NCBI GenBank assembly: GCA_913053615.1
Contig: CAJXHA010000002.1
Location: forward strand, 1 to 36,213
From: an uncultured Bacteriovoracaceae bacterium
GTDB lineage: Bacteria; Bdellovibrionota; Bacteriovoracia; Bacteriovoracales; Bacteriovoracaceae
DNA length: 36,213 nucleotides
Reading direction: 5' to 3'
Shown here one piece after another: positions 23,196 to 33,242 of the stretch. The notes under the pieces are model-generated. The model had not been told where the DNA came from and did not search any database. It worked only from the letters and a program-made list of their open reading frames with translations. Within the stretch, counting starts at the first letter, position 1. Every line of letters begins with the position of its first letter. Made by a program: the position numbers and the translations under genes.

Positions 23196-24530
23196 ATGAT
23201 CAAAATCAAAAAGGGTCTAGATCTTCCTATTGAGGGAAGCCCTGAACAAAAAATCTATGATGGTCCAAATGTTACAAAATTCGCACTCATTGGTGATGAC
23301 CTAGTTGGAATGAAACCAACTATGGAAGTTAAAGTTGGTGATCAAGTTAAGATTGGTCAATTACTTTACACTGATAAGAAAACACCTGGTATTCGTTATA
23401 CCTCACCAGCTTGTGGTGAAGTGATCGAACTTAACCGTGGTGAGAAGAGAGCTTTTCAATCAGTTGTGATTAAAGCTACTGGCGATGATCATGTTACTTT
23501 TGAAAAATACAAAGGTGGAGATGTTTCTCAATATTCAGAGCAAGATGTGAGAGACTTTCTTAATGAAGCAGGTATGTGGGCTTCTTTAAAAAGAAGACCA
23601 TACTCAAAGGTTGCTGTACTTGATGAAAAACCAAGTGCAATCTTTGTTAATGCAATGGATACTCATCCATTAGCTGCTGATCCGCAAATCGTTCTTGCAA
23701 ATCAAGACAAAGCTTTTAATAAAGGTTTAGAAGTACTTAAAAAGCTTTGTGATACTGTTTATGTTTGTCATGCAGATGGAGCGAAGGTTCCTTTTATTGA
23801 TGGTGTAAAGACTGAAAGCTTTTCAGGACCACACCCTGCAGGCTTAACTGGAACACATATTCATTTCTTAAATCCAGTTGGTGAGAGTCGCTTTGTATGG
23901 TCGACAAATTACCAAGAAGTGATTGCAATGGGGAAATTATTTGAAACAGGTCAATTATACCTTGAAAGAGTTATCTCATTAGCGGGACCTGTTGCAAGAA
24001 ACCCAAGATTAATTAAGACAAGATTAGGGGCTTCAATTGAAGATTTAACAAAAGGTGAAACTTTTGAATCTGAAGAAGTAAGACCAATTTCTGGTTCTGT
24101 ATTTGGAGGGCGTAAAGCAACTGGACCGTTTGCTTACCTTGGAAGATTTCACCACCAAATTTCATTACTTAGAGAAGGTCGTGATAGAGAATTACTTGGA
24201 TGGCATAGTCCTGGTTTTAATAAATTCTCTGTAAAGCCAATCTATGTAACTGCATTATTAAAAAAGAAGTTTGGCTTTGATACCAATGCCAATGGAAGCT
24301 TAAGATCAATTGTTCCAATTGAGTCTTATGAAAAAGTAATGCCATTAGATATTTTACCGACTCACTTACTAAGAACACTTATGAGTGGGAATACAGAAAT
24401 GGCTGCGAAGCTGGGTGCTTTAGAGTTAGATGAAGAAGATCTTGCATTATGTACTTTTGTTGATCCATCTAAGAATGATTTTGCTCCTAAACTTCGTGAT
24501 AGTTTAACGACGATAGAGAAGGAAGGTTAA
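23196..24530 (+). CDS. nqrA: Na+-translocating NADH:quinone reductase subunit A
   Basis: Cytoplasmic subunit of the sodium-pumping respiratory complex Nqr, near the quinone site. The 444-residue length is typical. The N-terminus [17 protein letters not shown] is diagnostic, followed by [28 protein letters not shown] with [16 protein letters not shown], and [14 protein letters not shown], all highly conserved in Nqr[40 protein letters not shown] near the C-terminus is equally typical. It is the first gene of a complete nqrABCDEF operon, one base before nqrB. Confidence 0.98.
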   Translation: MIKIKKGLDLPIEGSPEQKIYDGPNVTKFALIGDDLVGMKPTMEVKVGDQVKIGQLLYTDKKTPGIRYTSPACGEVIELNRGEKRAFQSVVIKATGDDHVTFEKYKGGDVSQYSEQDVRDFLNEAGMWASLKRRPYSKVAVLDEKPSAIFVNAMDTHPLAADPQIVLANQDKAFNKGLEVLKKLCDTVYVCHADGAKVPFIDGVKTESFSGPHPAGLTGTHIHFLNPVGESRFVWSTNYQEVIAMGKLFETGQLYLERVISLAGPVARNPRLIKTRLGASIEDLTKGETFESEEVRPISGSVFGGRKATGPFAYLGRFHHQISLLREGRDRELLGWHSPGFNKFSVKPIYVTALLKKKFGFDTNANGSLRSIVPIESYEKVMPLDILPTHLLRTLMSGNTEMAAKLGALELDEEDLALCTFVDPSKNDFAPKLRDSLTTIEKEG

Positions 24531-24531
24531 G

Positions 24532-25731
24532 ATGAAATTTCTAAGAGATTTATTAGATTCAGTTGAGCCTCAATTTCATAAAGGTGGAAAATTAGAAAAA
24601 TTATATCCACTATACGAAGCGATAGATACTTTTGCTTATACTCCAGGTGAGGTAGCACATGGTAATACTCACGTTCGTGATGGAATTGATTTAAAAAGAA
24701 CAATGATTTCAGTTGCGATCGCTCTGGGACCATGTGTACTTTGGGCATTATATAATACGGGTTACCAAGCAAACTTAGCTCTTGCTTCAAGTGGTTTAGA
24801 GGCCACTGGATGGAGAGCAGGAATCATGTCTATGATTGGTTTAGCTCATGACCCAAGTAATTTAATTTCTAATTTTGTTTACGGGTTCTTATTTTTCTTT
24901 CCTATTTTTCTTGTGACTCAGATTGCAGGTGGGACTTGTGAGATGATTTTCTCGATTGTGAGAAAGCATGAGATTAATGAGGGATTTTTAGTAACAGGTT
25001 TACTTTACCCACTAACGCTTCCTGCAACAATTCCTCTATGGCAAGTTGCTGTTGGAATTATCTTCGGTGTTGTTATTGGAAAAGAAGTTTTTGGTGGTAC
25101 AGGGAAAAATATTTTCAACCCAGCTTTAACTGCCAGAGCGTTCTTATTCTTTGCATACCCAGCACAAATTTCAGGTGATGCTGTTTGGACAGCGGTTGAT
25201 GGATACACTGGTGCTACTGCACTTGCTCAAGCTGCCGCTGGTGGTGTTGATGCAATTGGTTGGTCTTGGCAAGATGCTTTTATCGGACTTGTGCCAGGAT
25301 CTCTAGGTGAGACTTCAACACTACTTATTTTAATTGGTGCAGGTTATCTGCTTTCAACTGGAATTGGTTCTTGGAAAATTATGCTTTCAATGCTTTTAGG
25401 TATGGCCGCAACAGCTACACTTTTTAATGTTATTGGAAGTGATACTAATCCAATGTTTGCAGTTCCTTGGCACTGGCACTTAGTAATTGGTTCATTTGCA
25501 TTTGCTTGTGTGTTTATGGCAACAGATCCAGTTAGTGCTTCAATGACTCCTAATGGGAAGTTTATTTACGGATTTTTAATCGGTGTTCTAGGTGTACTTA
25601 TCAGAGTTGTTAACCCTGCTTATCCTGAGGGATGGATGCTAGCGATTCTTTTCATGAATGCTTGTTCACCACTAATTGATTATTTTATTGTAGAAAGAAA
25701 TATTAAAAGAAGGATGGCAAGAAATGGCTAA
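24532..25731 (+). CDS. nqrB: Na+-translocating NADH:quinone reductase subunit B
   Basis: Integral membrane subunit with about ten segments; it carries covalent FMN and riboflavin and takes part in Na+ transport. The 399 residues include the FMN attachment motif GYTGATAL, with the acceptor Thr in the (S/T)GAT pattern, about residue 226. [22 protein letters not shown] and [26 protein letters not shown] are strongly conserved in NqrB/RnfD. It overlaps nqrC by 8 nt. The flavin must be attached by ApbE, whose gene is not in this window. Confidence 0.98.
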   Translation: MKFLRDLLDSVEPQFHKGGKLEKLYPLYEAIDTFAYTPGEVAHGNTHVRDGIDLKRTMISVAIALGPCVLWALYNTGYQANLALASSGLEATGWRAGIMSMIGLAHDPSNLISNFVYGFLFFFPIFLVTQIAGGTCEMIFSIVRKHEINEGFLVTGLLYPLTLPATIPLWQVAVGIIFGVVIGKEVFGGTGKNIFNPALTARAFLFFAYPAQISGDAVWTAVDGYTGATALAQAAAGGVDAIGWSWQDAFIGLVPGSLGETSTLLILIGAGYLLSTGIGSWKIMLSMLLGMAATATLFNVIGSDTNPMFAVPWHWHLVIGSFAFACVFMATDPVSASMTPNGKFIYGFLIGVLGVLIRVVNPAYPEGWMLAILFMNACSPLIDYFIVERNIKRRMARNG

Positions 25732-26482
25732 GGGGAATCAAGTAGGAAAAACACTATTAGTCGCAGGACTTTTATGTTTTGTTTGTTCAATTATTGTTTC
25801 GATTACAGTTGTTACGTTGAAACCTCAACAGGCCAAGAATGCTGAAATCGATTTTAAGAAAAACGTTCTTAATGCTGCTGGTATGTTAGAGCCAGGTGAT
25901 GATGTTGAAGAGAAGTTTAAGCAGATTCAAACTGTTATGGTTGATATTGAAAGTGGTACTATCACTGACGCTGTAAACCCAAAGAACTTTGATCAAAAAT
26001 CTGCTGCAGCTAATCCAAATTATTCAGTTAAGATTCCAGCGGATAAAGATGTTGCTGGTCTGAATATGAGATCTAAGTATGCAAAGGTATTCTTAGTTAA
26101 AGATGGTGATGAAGTTAAGAAAATCATTCTTCCAATCTCAAGCATGGGGTTATGGGCAAGAATGTATGGATTCATGGCTCTATCTGGCGATACGAATACA
26201 GTTGAAGGTTTTGCTTATTACCAACACGGAGAGACTCCAGGTCTAGGTGCTGAAGTTGATAATCCTAAATGGAGAAAGCAATGGGTTGGGAAAGAGATTT
26301 ATAACTCTGACTGGGAGCCGGTTGCTGGTGTTGTTAAGCAAGTAAATAAACCAGATCATCAAGTAGATGCTTTAAGTGGTGCAACCATTACTTCAAATGG
26401 TGTTGATACTTCACTAAAGTATTGGTTTGGAGAACACGGTTATAAGAAGTTTCTTGCTAACGTAAGAAATGGAGGTCTGTAA
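25724..26482 (+). CDS. nqrC: Na+-translocating NADH:quinone reductase subunit C
   Basis: Periplasm-facing subunit with one N-terminal membrane segment (about residues 9-30) and a covalently bound FMN at Thr in the motif [10 protein letters not shown] (about 216-225). The central part contains [12 protein letters not shown] and [23 protein letters not shown], signatures of the FMN-binding domain shared with RnfG. The length of 252 residues is normal. It overlaps nqrB by 8 nt and shares one base with the start of nqrD, implying coupled translation. Confidence 0.98.
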   Translation: MAKGNQVGKTLLVAGLLCFVCSIIVSITVVTLKPQQAKNAEIDFKKNVLNAAGMLEPGDDVEEKFKQIQTVMVDIESGTITDAVNPKNFDQKSAAANPNYSVKIPADKDVAGLNMRSKYAKVFLVKDGDEVKKIILPISSMGLWARMYGFMALSGDTNTVEGFAYYQHGETPGLGAEVDNPKWRKQWVGKEIYNSDWEPVAGVVKQVNKPDHQVDALSGATITSNGVDTSLKYWFGEHGYKKFLANVRNGGL

Positions 26483-27102
26483 TGAAAGTAAAAGAATTAT
26501 TATTTAAACCAATTTTTAAAGATAACCCAATTGCATTACAAATTCTTGGAGTTTGTTCTGCACTTGCGGTAACAGTTCAATTAAAGAACGTTGTGGTTAT
26601 GTGTGCTGCTGTGACTTTAGTAACGGCACTATCAAACGTTGGTGTATCTTTAATTAGAAATCATATTCCAGGTAGTATTCGTATTATTGTTCAAATGACG
26701 ATCATTGCTTCTCTGGTTATTTTAGCAGAGCAATTTCTTAAAGCTTATTTATACGATCAGTGGAAAACCATGGCCGTGTACGTAGGACTAATTATTACAA
26801 ACTGTATCGTTATGGGACGTACTGAAGCATTTGCAATGAAAAATGGTCCAGTGGCAAGTTTCTTTGATGGTATTGGGAATGGTCTTGGTTACTCATTCAT
26901 TCTTATCGTTGTTGGTTTTTTCAGAGAGCTTTTTGGATCTGGAAAGATTTTTGGATTTACAGTTCTTGAAATGACTAAAGACGGTGGATGGTATCAAGGT
27001 AATGGTTTAATGCTTTTACCTCCAAGTGCCTTTATTATTATTGGTTTAATCATTTGGGCAATTAGAACAAATGATCCTTCTCAAATTGAAGAATCAAATT
27101 AG
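26482..27102 (+). CDS. nqrD: Na+-translocating NADH:quinone reductase subunit D
   Basis: Membrane subunit with six segments; with NqrE it holds an intramembrane Fe-S centre. The 206-residue product has the family marks [18 protein letters not shown], which contains a Cys for that centre, [17 protein letters not shown] with the second Cys, and [25 protein letters not shown]. The length equals that of known NqrD. It shares one base with the nqrC stop and is followed by nqrE after 6 nt with a GGAG ribosome binding site. Confidence 0.98.
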   Translation: MKVKELLFKPIFKDNPIALQILGVCSALAVTVQLKNVVVMCAAVTLVTALSNVGVSLIRNHIPGSIRIIVQMTIIASLVILAEQFLKAYLYDQWKTMAVYVGLIITNCIVMGRTEAFAMKNGPVASFFDGIGNGLGYSFILIVVGFFRELFGSGKIFGFTVLEMTKDGGWYQGNGLMLLPPSAFIIIGLIIWAIRTNDPSQIEESN

Positions 27103-27108
27103 GAGTAG

Positions 27109-27723
27109 ATGATGTTAGAGCATTATTTAAGTATTATTGTAAAAGCTATATTTATTGAGAACCTAGCACTTTCATTCTTCTTAGGAATGTGTACGTTCTT
27201 AGCAGTATCAAAGAAAGTATCAACTGCACTTGGTTTAGGTGTTGCGGTTATCGTTGTTCAATGTGTGACGATTCCTGTGAATAACCTTTTATACACTTAC
27301 TTTTTAAAAGAAGGTGCACTTGCTTGGGCCGGTTTCCCAGAAGCAGACCTTTCTTTTCTAGGTTTAATTTCTTATATCGGTGTTATTGCAGCGATGGTTC
27401 AAATCTTAGAGATGGCGTTAGATAAATTCTTCCCAGCTCTTTATAATACTCTTGGTATTTTCTTACCATTAATCACTGTGAACTGTGCCATCTTAGGTGG
27501 ATCATTATTCATGGTACAAAGAGATTATAACTTTGGTGAATCTATTGCCTACGCATTTGGTGGTGGAATTGGTTGGGCCTTAGCAATCGCGATCTTAGCT
27601 GGGATCAGAGAGAAAATGGATTACTCTGATGTTCCTGCGGGATTAAGAGGCTTAGGAATTACTTTTATGACAAGTGGACTTTTAGCAATTGTTTTTATGG
27701 CTTTTGCTGGAATTAAATTATAG
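27109..27723 (+). CDS. nqrE: Na+-translocating NADH:quinone reductase subunit E
   Basis: Membrane subunit homologous to NqrD but inserted in the opposite sense, completing the shared Fe-S site. The 204 residues show the typical [23 protein letters not shown] at the start, [17 protein letters not shown] in the middle (the two Cys expected), and [23 protein letters not shown]. It has six membrane segments. The next gene, nqrF, follows after 9 nt. Confidence 0.98.
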   Translation: MMLEHYLSIIVKAIFIENLALSFFLGMCTFLAVSKKVSTALGLGVAVIVVQCVTIPVNNLLYTYFLKEGALAWAGFPEADLSFLGLISYIGVIAAMVQILEMALDKFFPALYNTLGIFLPLITVNCAILGGSLFMVQRDYNFGESIAYAFGGGIGWALAIAILAGIREKMDYSDVPAGLRGLGITFMTSGLLAIVFMAFAGIKL

Positions 27724-27732
27724 GACTAAATT

Positions 27733-28956
27733 ATGAATGAAGTAGTATTAGGAGTTGCAATGTTCACTGGGGTTATTATTGCCCTAGTAGTATTGATTTT
27801 AATCGCTAGATCTAAGCTAGTTCCTCAAGGTGACATTAATATCAATATCAATGATGAGAAAGATATTAAGGTTAGCCCAGGACAAAAGCTGCTTGGAGCA
27901 CTAGCTGGTGAAAAACTATTTTTATCTTCTGCCTGTGGTGGTGGTGGAACCTGTGGACAGTGTTTGGCCAAAGTAACTGAGGGTGGAGGAGATATCTTAC
28001 CAACAGAAAGATCTCACATTACAAATCGTGAAGCTAAAGAAGGCTGGAGACTTGCTTGTCAGGTGACTTGTAAGCAAGACATGAAAGTTCACGTTCACGA
28101 TGAAGTATTTGGTGTTAAGAAGTGGAAGTGTAAAGTTAAGTCTAATGACTCTGTGGCAACTTTCATTAAAGAGCTTGTTCTTGAATTACCAGCTGGTGAG
28201 TCAGTTCCTTTTAGAGCTGGTGGTTTTATCCAGATTGAAAGACCAGGTGGACTTAATATCGACTTTAAAGACTTTGCTGTTGAAGATGAATATAGAGAAG
28301 ATTGGGATAAGTACAATCTTTGGCAATATAAATCATATACAGATGAAGAAGTTGTAAGAGCATACTCTATGGCAAATTATCCTGAAGAAAAAGGGATTAT
28401 TATGTTAAACGTACGTATTGCAACACCTCCACCAAGAGTACCAGATGCTCCTCCAGGGAAAATGTCATCTTATATTTATAACTTAAAGCCAGGTGATGAA
28501 TGTACAATTTCTGGTCCATTCGGAGAGTTCTTTGCTCGTGATACAGATAAAGAAATGGTCTTTGTTGGTGGTGGAGCTGGTATGGCACCGATGAGATCAC
28601 ATATTTTTGATCAATTTAGAAGAATTAAAACTGATAGAAAAGTAACTTTCTGGTACGGAGCTCGTTCTAAGAGAGAAATGTTCTATGTTGAAGATTTTGA
28701 TATGATTCAAAGAGAGAATGAAAACTTTAAGTGGCATGTGGCACTTTCAGATGCTCTTCCTTCGGATAATTGGGAAGGATATACTGGATTTATCCATAAC
28801 GTTCTTTTCGAAAAATATCTTAAAGATCACCCTGCTCCAGAAGATTGTGAGTACTACTTATGTGGACCTCCAATTATGAATGAGTGTGTTATTAATATGC
28901 TCTTAGACCTTGGTGTTGAGCGTGAAGATATCATGCTTGATGATTTTGGTGGTTAA
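27733..28956 (+). CDS. nqrF: Na+-translocating NADH:quinone reductase subunit F
   Basis: NADH-oxidising subunit that feeds electrons into the complex. The 407 residues contain one N-terminal anchor (about 5-26), a ferredoxin-type domain with C68, C74, C77 and C109 ligating [2Fe-2S] ([11 protein letters not shown], then LACQ), an FAD domain with RAYSMANYP, and an NADH domain with [16 protein letters not shown] and [10 protein letters not shown]. It ends with the expected DDFGG. It closes the operon; apbE (flavin transferase) and nqrM, often found next to nqrF, are not downstream. Confidence 0.98.
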   Translation: MNEVVLGVAMFTGVIIALVVLILIARSKLVPQGDINININDEKDIKVSPGQKLLGALAGEKLFLSSACGGGGTCGQCLAKVTEGGGDILPTERSHITNREAKEGWRLACQVTCKQDMKVHVHDEVFGVKKWKCKVKSNDSVATFIKELVLELPAGESVPFRAGGFIQIERPGGLNIDFKDFAVEDEYREDWDKYNLWQYKSYTDEEVVRAYSMANYPEEKGIIMLNVRIATPPPRVPDAPPGKMSSYIYNLKPGDECTISGPFGEFFARDTDKEMVFVGGGAGMAPMRSHIFDQFRRIKTDRKVTFWYGARSKREMFYVEDFDMIQRENENFKWHVALSDALPSDNWEGYTGFIHNVLFEKYLKDHPAPEDCEYYLCGPPIMNECVINMLLDLGVEREDIMLDDFGG

Positions 28957-28967
28957 GCTGATACATT

Positions 28968-28980
28968 GCTTCTGCGAAGC
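28968..28980 (+). other. Small hairpin after nqrF
   Basis: GCTTC-TGC-GAAGC, a 5-bp perfect stem 12 nt after the nqrF stop codon. It is the first of several inverted repeats in the 229-nt gap before the next gene. Confidence 0.4.
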
Positions 28981-29006
28981 CTAAAGGTATTGGGATTCAT
29001 GGAAGC

Positions 29007-29044
29007 TTTTCATTCAAATATGCAAATGCATATTTGAATGAAAA
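29007..29044. repeat. Perfect 18-bp inverted repeat with 2-nt loop
   Basis: The arms 29007-29024 and 29027-29044 are exact reverse complements, separated only by AA. The element is AT-rich, has no T run on either side, and is 33 nt upstream of a separate, standard terminator. In DNA it could extrude as a cruciform; in RNA it would protect the 3' end of the nqr mRNA or be cut by RNase III. It might also be a repetitive extragenic element or a binding site. It is not a typical intrinsic terminator. Confidence 0.8.
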
Positions 29045-29077
29045 ACCAAGAAGCAAGTTTTAAAGAACTATTATAAG

Positions 29078-29104
29078 AAAAGGATGCCTTAGCATCCTTT
29101 TTTA
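29078..29104 (+). terminator. Rho-independent terminator of the nqr operon
   Basis: AAAAGGATGC (29078-29087) pairs with GCATCCTTTT (29092-29101) around a 4-nt loop, with the T run continuing to 29103. The stem ends in A:T pairs, so it can also work on the minus strand, although the only gene it clearly serves is nqrF. Confidence 0.85.
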
Positions 29105-29151
29105 TTGCCCAAACTTAAGGCTAAGCTATTGAAATCATGCCCATTTTCAAG

Positions 29152-29167
29152 TTGAGTTTTCACTCAA
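29152..29167. promoter_or_regulatory. Dyad upstream of the L,D-transpeptidase-like gene
   Basis: TTGAGT-TTTC-ACTCAA, a perfect 6-bp inverted repeat with 4-nt centre, ends 18 nt before the start codon. Its position suits an operator, but the same sequence could be a leader hairpin. Confidence 0.3.
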
Positions 29168-29185
29168 AAATACCGATATGAATTT

Positions 29186-30826
29186 ATGAAATTTATACTC
29201 CTCATTTTAGCATTATTAAGTCATTTCTCTTTTGCTCAAGATTTTGAAAATACGCAAGAAATGATTGAAATATGTTTAGAAGAGTTTGATCGTAATGAAT
29301 TACTTTTTCCTTTGATCAGTCCAGAAGGTGTTACTATTTTAGAGAGTGTAGGAACTTCAAATTATCAACTCTCAATGGATAGTAGTTTTACACAAGCTCA
29401 AGCCAATGAATTAGAAGCACTAAAAGAGCAATGTATTCAATTATTTCAAAGTCAGTTATTAATGCAATTTCAAATTGGAAGCGTTGCCGATAGTTATAAA
29501 TGTGCCACTCAAGTCCAAGCGATCTATGCTAAAGGTGATGGCCTAAACGATTTAATTGGTGATTTAAAAGATTTAACCAGTGTCATGCGAGCACAGTTCA
29601 TAGAAGATACCGATAATTGGAGTCAAGCTCGTAGAAGAAATGAGCAATTGGCCCTAAGAAATGGAAAACGTTTATTAGAAACAAACTTAGAGATCTTTAA
29701 TGAGGTAAATGACTTAGAGCCACCAGTAACGAGTGAAAATGAGTTCATGTTAAGAACAGTCAAAAACCCAGGATTAAATCCACAAAGTTTTACCCGTAAC
29801 GCTCAAGTTCTAGAGGTAATGCTTCAATGCACTTTAGATGCAAATAAAACTTCAATTAGTTCGGTTGGAATGATGAGGCCATGCCTTGAAGAGAATGGTG
29901 TAAGCTTAAGTCGTGAAGAACAAGAGTATTATCGAGGTTATAGTAATTATCTTGTAAATGCATTTAATAGTTCAGCTTTAAAGCAAGCGGTTAATGCCTT
30001 GGCTCCTGCTGCAGTTCCTAATAGGCTTATTAGTTGTAGTGGTGGGGGAAATTGTCTAGCACAATTAACCGATGAAGAGAAAAGATTAAAATTAATTCAC
30101 CTAAAAGAGCTTGCCGCTAAGATGGCCAATCCAAGTGATACGATGACTAGTGAAGAGTTTTATATTTTAAGTTCTTTTATGCCTTCGAAAAAACAGGTCA
30201 CTACTTTAATGGTAAAGGATCATAATGGAAATTACTTACCTGTAAAAGAGATGTCTCCCGGTGAAGGATTTGAAGCAAGCTTGGCCATTGGTACTAAGTT
30301 ATTTCAGGGAGACAATCGTCAACCTGAAGGTTTTATGCGTACAAATTATCATGGTGATACTGGTTTAGCGAAACAGTATTTTAAAATGGATGTGATGTAT
30401 CCTGAGAATGAATCAGAAGATAGTGAGCTTTATAGAGGAGTTCGTGAGATGCGCACCCAATTAGGTCAAAGTCGAGTGGGGCAAAGTCGCAATGGATCTC
30501 GTTTAGGTATTGGGGGACAAATACGTATTCATCCCGAAGAGGGAGGCTCTATTGGGTGTTTGATTCTACCTAATGAAGAATCAACTATGATCTCTTCAAT
30601 TGCTCATCGAGAAAATCAAAGTGGCACTATGGTGAGTAATGGTAATAACCCAAGTATGATGACAATTCCATTTGAGCTGACAGATGAGAATCTAGACTTC
30701 TTCTCACAAAAGATTCAAGACTCAAGTGGAGAAAGTGGTCATATAAAGTTTTGGAATCAATTAAAAGCACAAGAGAAAGAACTTAATTACTCTTATGCTA
30801 TACCAGTTAATCGAGTCCTTGATTAA
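29186..30826 (+). CDS. Secreted protein with C-terminal L,D-transpeptidase (YkuD)-like domain
   Basis: A 546-residue exported protein: signal peptide 1-17 (LSHFSFAQ, cleavage after Ala17). Residues about 20-290 are helical, with several Cys, and match nothing I know. The last third resembles a YkuD domain: a strand pair with NRQPEGFMRT (the family has TPxGxF), FKMDVMYPEN, and GGQIRIHPEEGGSIGCLIL, with H449 and C458 at the places of the catalytic His and Cys. The canonical SHGC is SIGC here and the IHG motif is IHP. L,D-transpeptidases form or edit 3-3 peptidoglycan crosslinks; predatory relatives carry many. It stands alone, with its stop codon adjacent to that of the convergent tolC-like gene. 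The domain call is moderately sure. Confidence 0.6.
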   Translation: MKFILLILALLSHFSFAQDFENTQEMIEICLEEFDRNELLFPLISPEGVTILESVGTSNYQLSMDSSFTQAQANELEALKEQCIQLFQSQLLMQFQIGSVADSYKCATQVQAIYAKGDGLNDLIGDLKDLTSVMRAQFIEDTDNWSQARRRNEQLALRNGKRLLETNLEIFNEVNDLEPPVTSENEFMLRTVKNPGLNPQSFTRNAQVLEVMLQCTLDANKTSISSVGMMRPCLEENGVSLSREEQEYYRGYSNYLVNAFNSSALKQAVNALAPAAVPNRLISCSGGGNCLAQLTDEEKRLKLIHLKELAAKMANPSDTMTSEEFYILSSFMPSKKQVTTLMVKDHNGNYLPVKEMSPGEGFEASLAIGTKLFQGDNRQPEGFMRTNYHGDTGLAKQYFKMDVMYPENESEDSELYRGVREMRTQLGQSRVGQSRNGSRLGIGGQIRIHPEEGGSIGCLILPNEESTMISSIAHRENQSGTMVSNGNNPSMMTIPFELTDENLDFFSQKIQDSSGESGHIKFWNQLKAQEKELNYSYAIPVNRVLD

Positions 30827-32221
30827 TTAGTCTTGTATGTATTTAAGATAGTCTTCGTGGACAACCGCCTCTTTGTAGGCTGCTGCGGCTTTAATGTATT
30901 TAAGCTTATAATCAAGTAACTCTAGCTTAGCATCAACTGTTTTCTGTTCTCTTAAGTTTAAGAGAATAAGATCACTATCCCCATTAAAGAACTTTATTCT
31001 TTCTGCTTTTTCTAGTTTTTGAGCATACTTAATTTCTAATTGGCTTGTTTCAATTTGTTTGGTTAGATTAAGCAATTTAATCTGCAGTTGAGAAAGGTAG
31101 TTTTTAAATTTGTCCTGATAAAAACGCTGTTCAATTTTTATTTTATCTTGTTTTAATTTACTAATTGCAAGATCTGAATCAATTTTTCTTCTTTCAATAG
31201 GTATTTCAAGATCGAGCATGATCTTTTGTTCTTCTCCACGGTAGGATTCAAGACCTTCTCCTTGGTCTTTTGCACTTGAAAGCTTTAGGTTAAGCTTGGG
31301 AAGAGTTTGGTTATCTTTAAACTCTATTTCATTTTCATACTGCTTAAGGGCCAAATCAAAAATGCGAAATTGTGGGTTTCTACTTAGGGCCCTTTCAATT
31401 TCTTGTTCAAACTGTTCACTTTTAACTTCAATCTCTTTGAATTCAAGTTTGTGATCTTTATCTTTGACTAGCTTCGTTTTACCTTGGTCATCTCTAAAAA
31501 ATAAACTTAAGTAGATTCTTGCTAGGTCTAGGTCCTGTGTTGCTTTAAGGAGTTTATTCTTTCTTTTGGTTAGGTACTGTAAGTTCTCTGTTATATAAAT
31601 GCGAGCGAGATCACCTTTTCTTGCTCTTTTTTCAATAGCTGTTTGTTGATCTTTAGAAAGCTTATACAGATCAGAGTAAACATCAGTGATTATATAATTA
31701 ATGATATATTCATAATAAGCTAATTCTGCACTTTTTAATGTCTTTAATTTCTTGCTAAGTAGTTCTGTTTTACTAATATCATTTTGTAATTGCTGGTTTT
31801 TTACTTGAAGTCGATTATTGTCAATTAAAGAGTCTCTTAGTAGAGAGAAGTTAATCCCTAGAAAATATTCCCCATCACTAAGAGTTTCATGCTCTTTTTC
31901 GTAAACGGGTATCTCTCCCTCTGAACGACGATAGCCACCTTCTAATTTAGAATTAAAGTAGGGAAGTGGTTTGACAAGTTTTAAGGATGAGTAATCACCA
32001 TCATAATATCCATCGACTCTTTGTTGTGAGTTACCAATTAATTTGGAGTCAAATGCACCTTGGTTCTTGGTGAATTTTCGACGGTTAATTTTATACTCAA
32101 CTTTTGCTTTTTGAATTTCTGGATAGTGTTTTATAGAAGAGCTTAAAACTTTTTCCAAATTCACCGCTAAAAGCGATTGAGAGTATATTAATAGGATAAG
32201 ACTACTTATTTTCAGCATCAA
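30827..32221 (-). CDS. TolC-family outer-membrane channel protein
   Basis: A 464-residue exported protein with signal peptide (residues 1-19, LLIYSQSLLA). It has the long amphipathic helices and two-fold repeat of outer-membrane efflux proteins: each half has strand-like segments (KLEGGYRRSEGE about 97-108; KLNLKLSSAKDQGEG about 305-319) between long coiled helices rich in Gln/Lys/Glu. It would form the trimeric exit duct for the exporter encoded upstream. It overlaps the adaptor gene by 20 nt, which means coupled translation in the order exporter, adaptor, channel. The specific cargo is unknown; no obvious substrate gene is adjacent. Confidence 0.82.
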   Translation of the reverse strand: MMLKISSLILLIYSQSLLAVNLEKVLSSSIKHYPEIQKAKVEYKINRRKFTKNQGAFDSKLIGNSQQRVDGYYDGDYSSLKLVKPLPYFNSKLEGGYRRSEGEIPVYEKEHETLSDGEYFLGINFSLLRDSLIDNNRLQVKNQQLQNDISKTELLSKKLKTLKSAELAYYEYIINYIITDVYSDLYKLSKDQQTAIEKRARKGDLARIYITENLQYLTKRKNKLLKATQDLDLARIYLSLFFRDDQGKTKLVKDKDHKLEFKEIEVKSEQFEQEIERALSRNPQFRIFDLALKQYENEIEFKDNQTLPKLNLKLSSAKDQGEGLESYRGEEQKIMLDLEIPIERRKIDSDLAISKLKQDKIKIEQRFYQDKFKNYLSQLQIKLLNLTKQIETSQLEIKYAQKLEKAERIKFFNGDSDLILLNLREQKTVDAKLELLDYKLKYIKAAAAYKEAVVHEDYLKYIQD

Positions 32222-33242
32222 TATCCTTCCCTTTATAGTCTTCTTTTATGGCATTCTTATCTTCAAGAGATATAGGAAAACCATTTAACTTTCTCCAAAG
32301 CTCAAAGCCAATACTCACTTCATTAAGTAAAAGCCAAGAAAGAACTCTGGTTCCTTGACGAAGATATTTAGAATCTGGCCATTGTTCATCTTTATCCGGA
32401 ACGATAATCACTCTAAATTTCCCATTAGCAGAAACACTCGGGTCAGTAGATTTAACCACTCCTCCAAATGTTCCAATTGCGACTGAAGGCCATCCACTAA
32501 ATTGTACCGCAGGCCAACCCTCAAATTGTAGACGGGCTTTATCCCCAATTTGAATCAGGGGGAGATCATTTCCATCAACATAGATTTCAACCGCATTACT
32601 TTCTACTTTAGGCACAAAACTTGCTATTTTTTGATTCTTCTTCACTTGAACAGAGCCTGAACCATAAAGAACATTTAAGATAGTACCATCTCTAGGGGCC
32701 GTAATTAATTGAGTCTCTTGACGTGATAACTTTACTTCTGCTTTTGCAAGGGTTGAGGCCGCTTCAGCTTCATTTGATAATAACTTTTGATATTCAATTT
32801 TAGCTTTCTCATACTTTGTTCTAGCACTGAGACCTTGTTCATAAAGTTTCTTTTGACGATCAAAATTTATGAGTGCCGTTTCACTGGCAGCTTTATAGGC
32901 TTCATACTTCTTATAGGCAGCATCTCTTTCAAGTTTTAAACGAGTAACATAATTAGGGTCATTATCAACAATCTCTACAATAGGATCACCTTTTTTTACA
33001 AATGCTCCGTCAGAAATAAACCATTGATTTATTCTTCCATCAACAGTGGCATTGATAGACTGAATTCGATCATTAGGACTAAAGGCAATCACTTTTCCAC
33101 TTCCTTGAGAGGTCTGAACCCAAGGAACAAATGTGAGAATAATAATTAAAGAGATAAAAAAGAAAAATAAAATTCTATTTAAAAATAATTGCCACTTAGG
33201 GATATAGAGAGATCTTAAAATTTTACCTTTATTACTAAGCAT
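32202..33242 (-). CDS. HlyD-family periplasmic adaptor protein
   Basis: A 346-residue membrane fusion protein: one N-terminal membrane segment (about residues 20-40), then the lipoyl-like half-motif DGRINQWFISDGAFVKKGDPIVEI (about 69-92), a long coiled-coil hairpin (about 100-175), the second lipoyl half with ITAPRDGTILNVLYGSGSVQVKKNQKI, and a beta-barrel domain. It links the inner-membrane exporter to the TolC-like channel. The residues from about 290 to 346 extend past the usual domain end. It follows the exporter without a gap and overlaps the channel gene by 20 nt. Confidence 0.88.
   Translation of the reverse strand: MLSNKGKILRSLYIPKWQLFLNRILFFFFISLIIILTFVPWVQTSQGSGKVIAFSPNDRIQSINATVDGRINQWFISDGAFVKKGDPIVEIVDNDPNYVTRLKLERDAAYKKYEAYKAASETALINFDRQKKLYEQGLSARTKYEKAKIEYQKLLSNEAEAASTLAKAEVKLSRQETQLITAPRDGTILNVLYGSGSVQVKKNQKIASFVPKVESNAVEIYVDGNDLPLIQIGDKARLQFEGWPAVQFSGWPSVAIGTFGGVVKSTDPSVSANGKFRVIIVPDKDEQWPDSKYLRQGTRVLSWLLLNEVSIGFELWRKLNGFPISLEDKNAIKEDYKGKDIDAENK

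Noticed and set aside
24527-24790. 87-codon minus-strand frame over the start of nqrB
   Set aside because: nqrB is certain; the antisense frame has no motif and no start signal.
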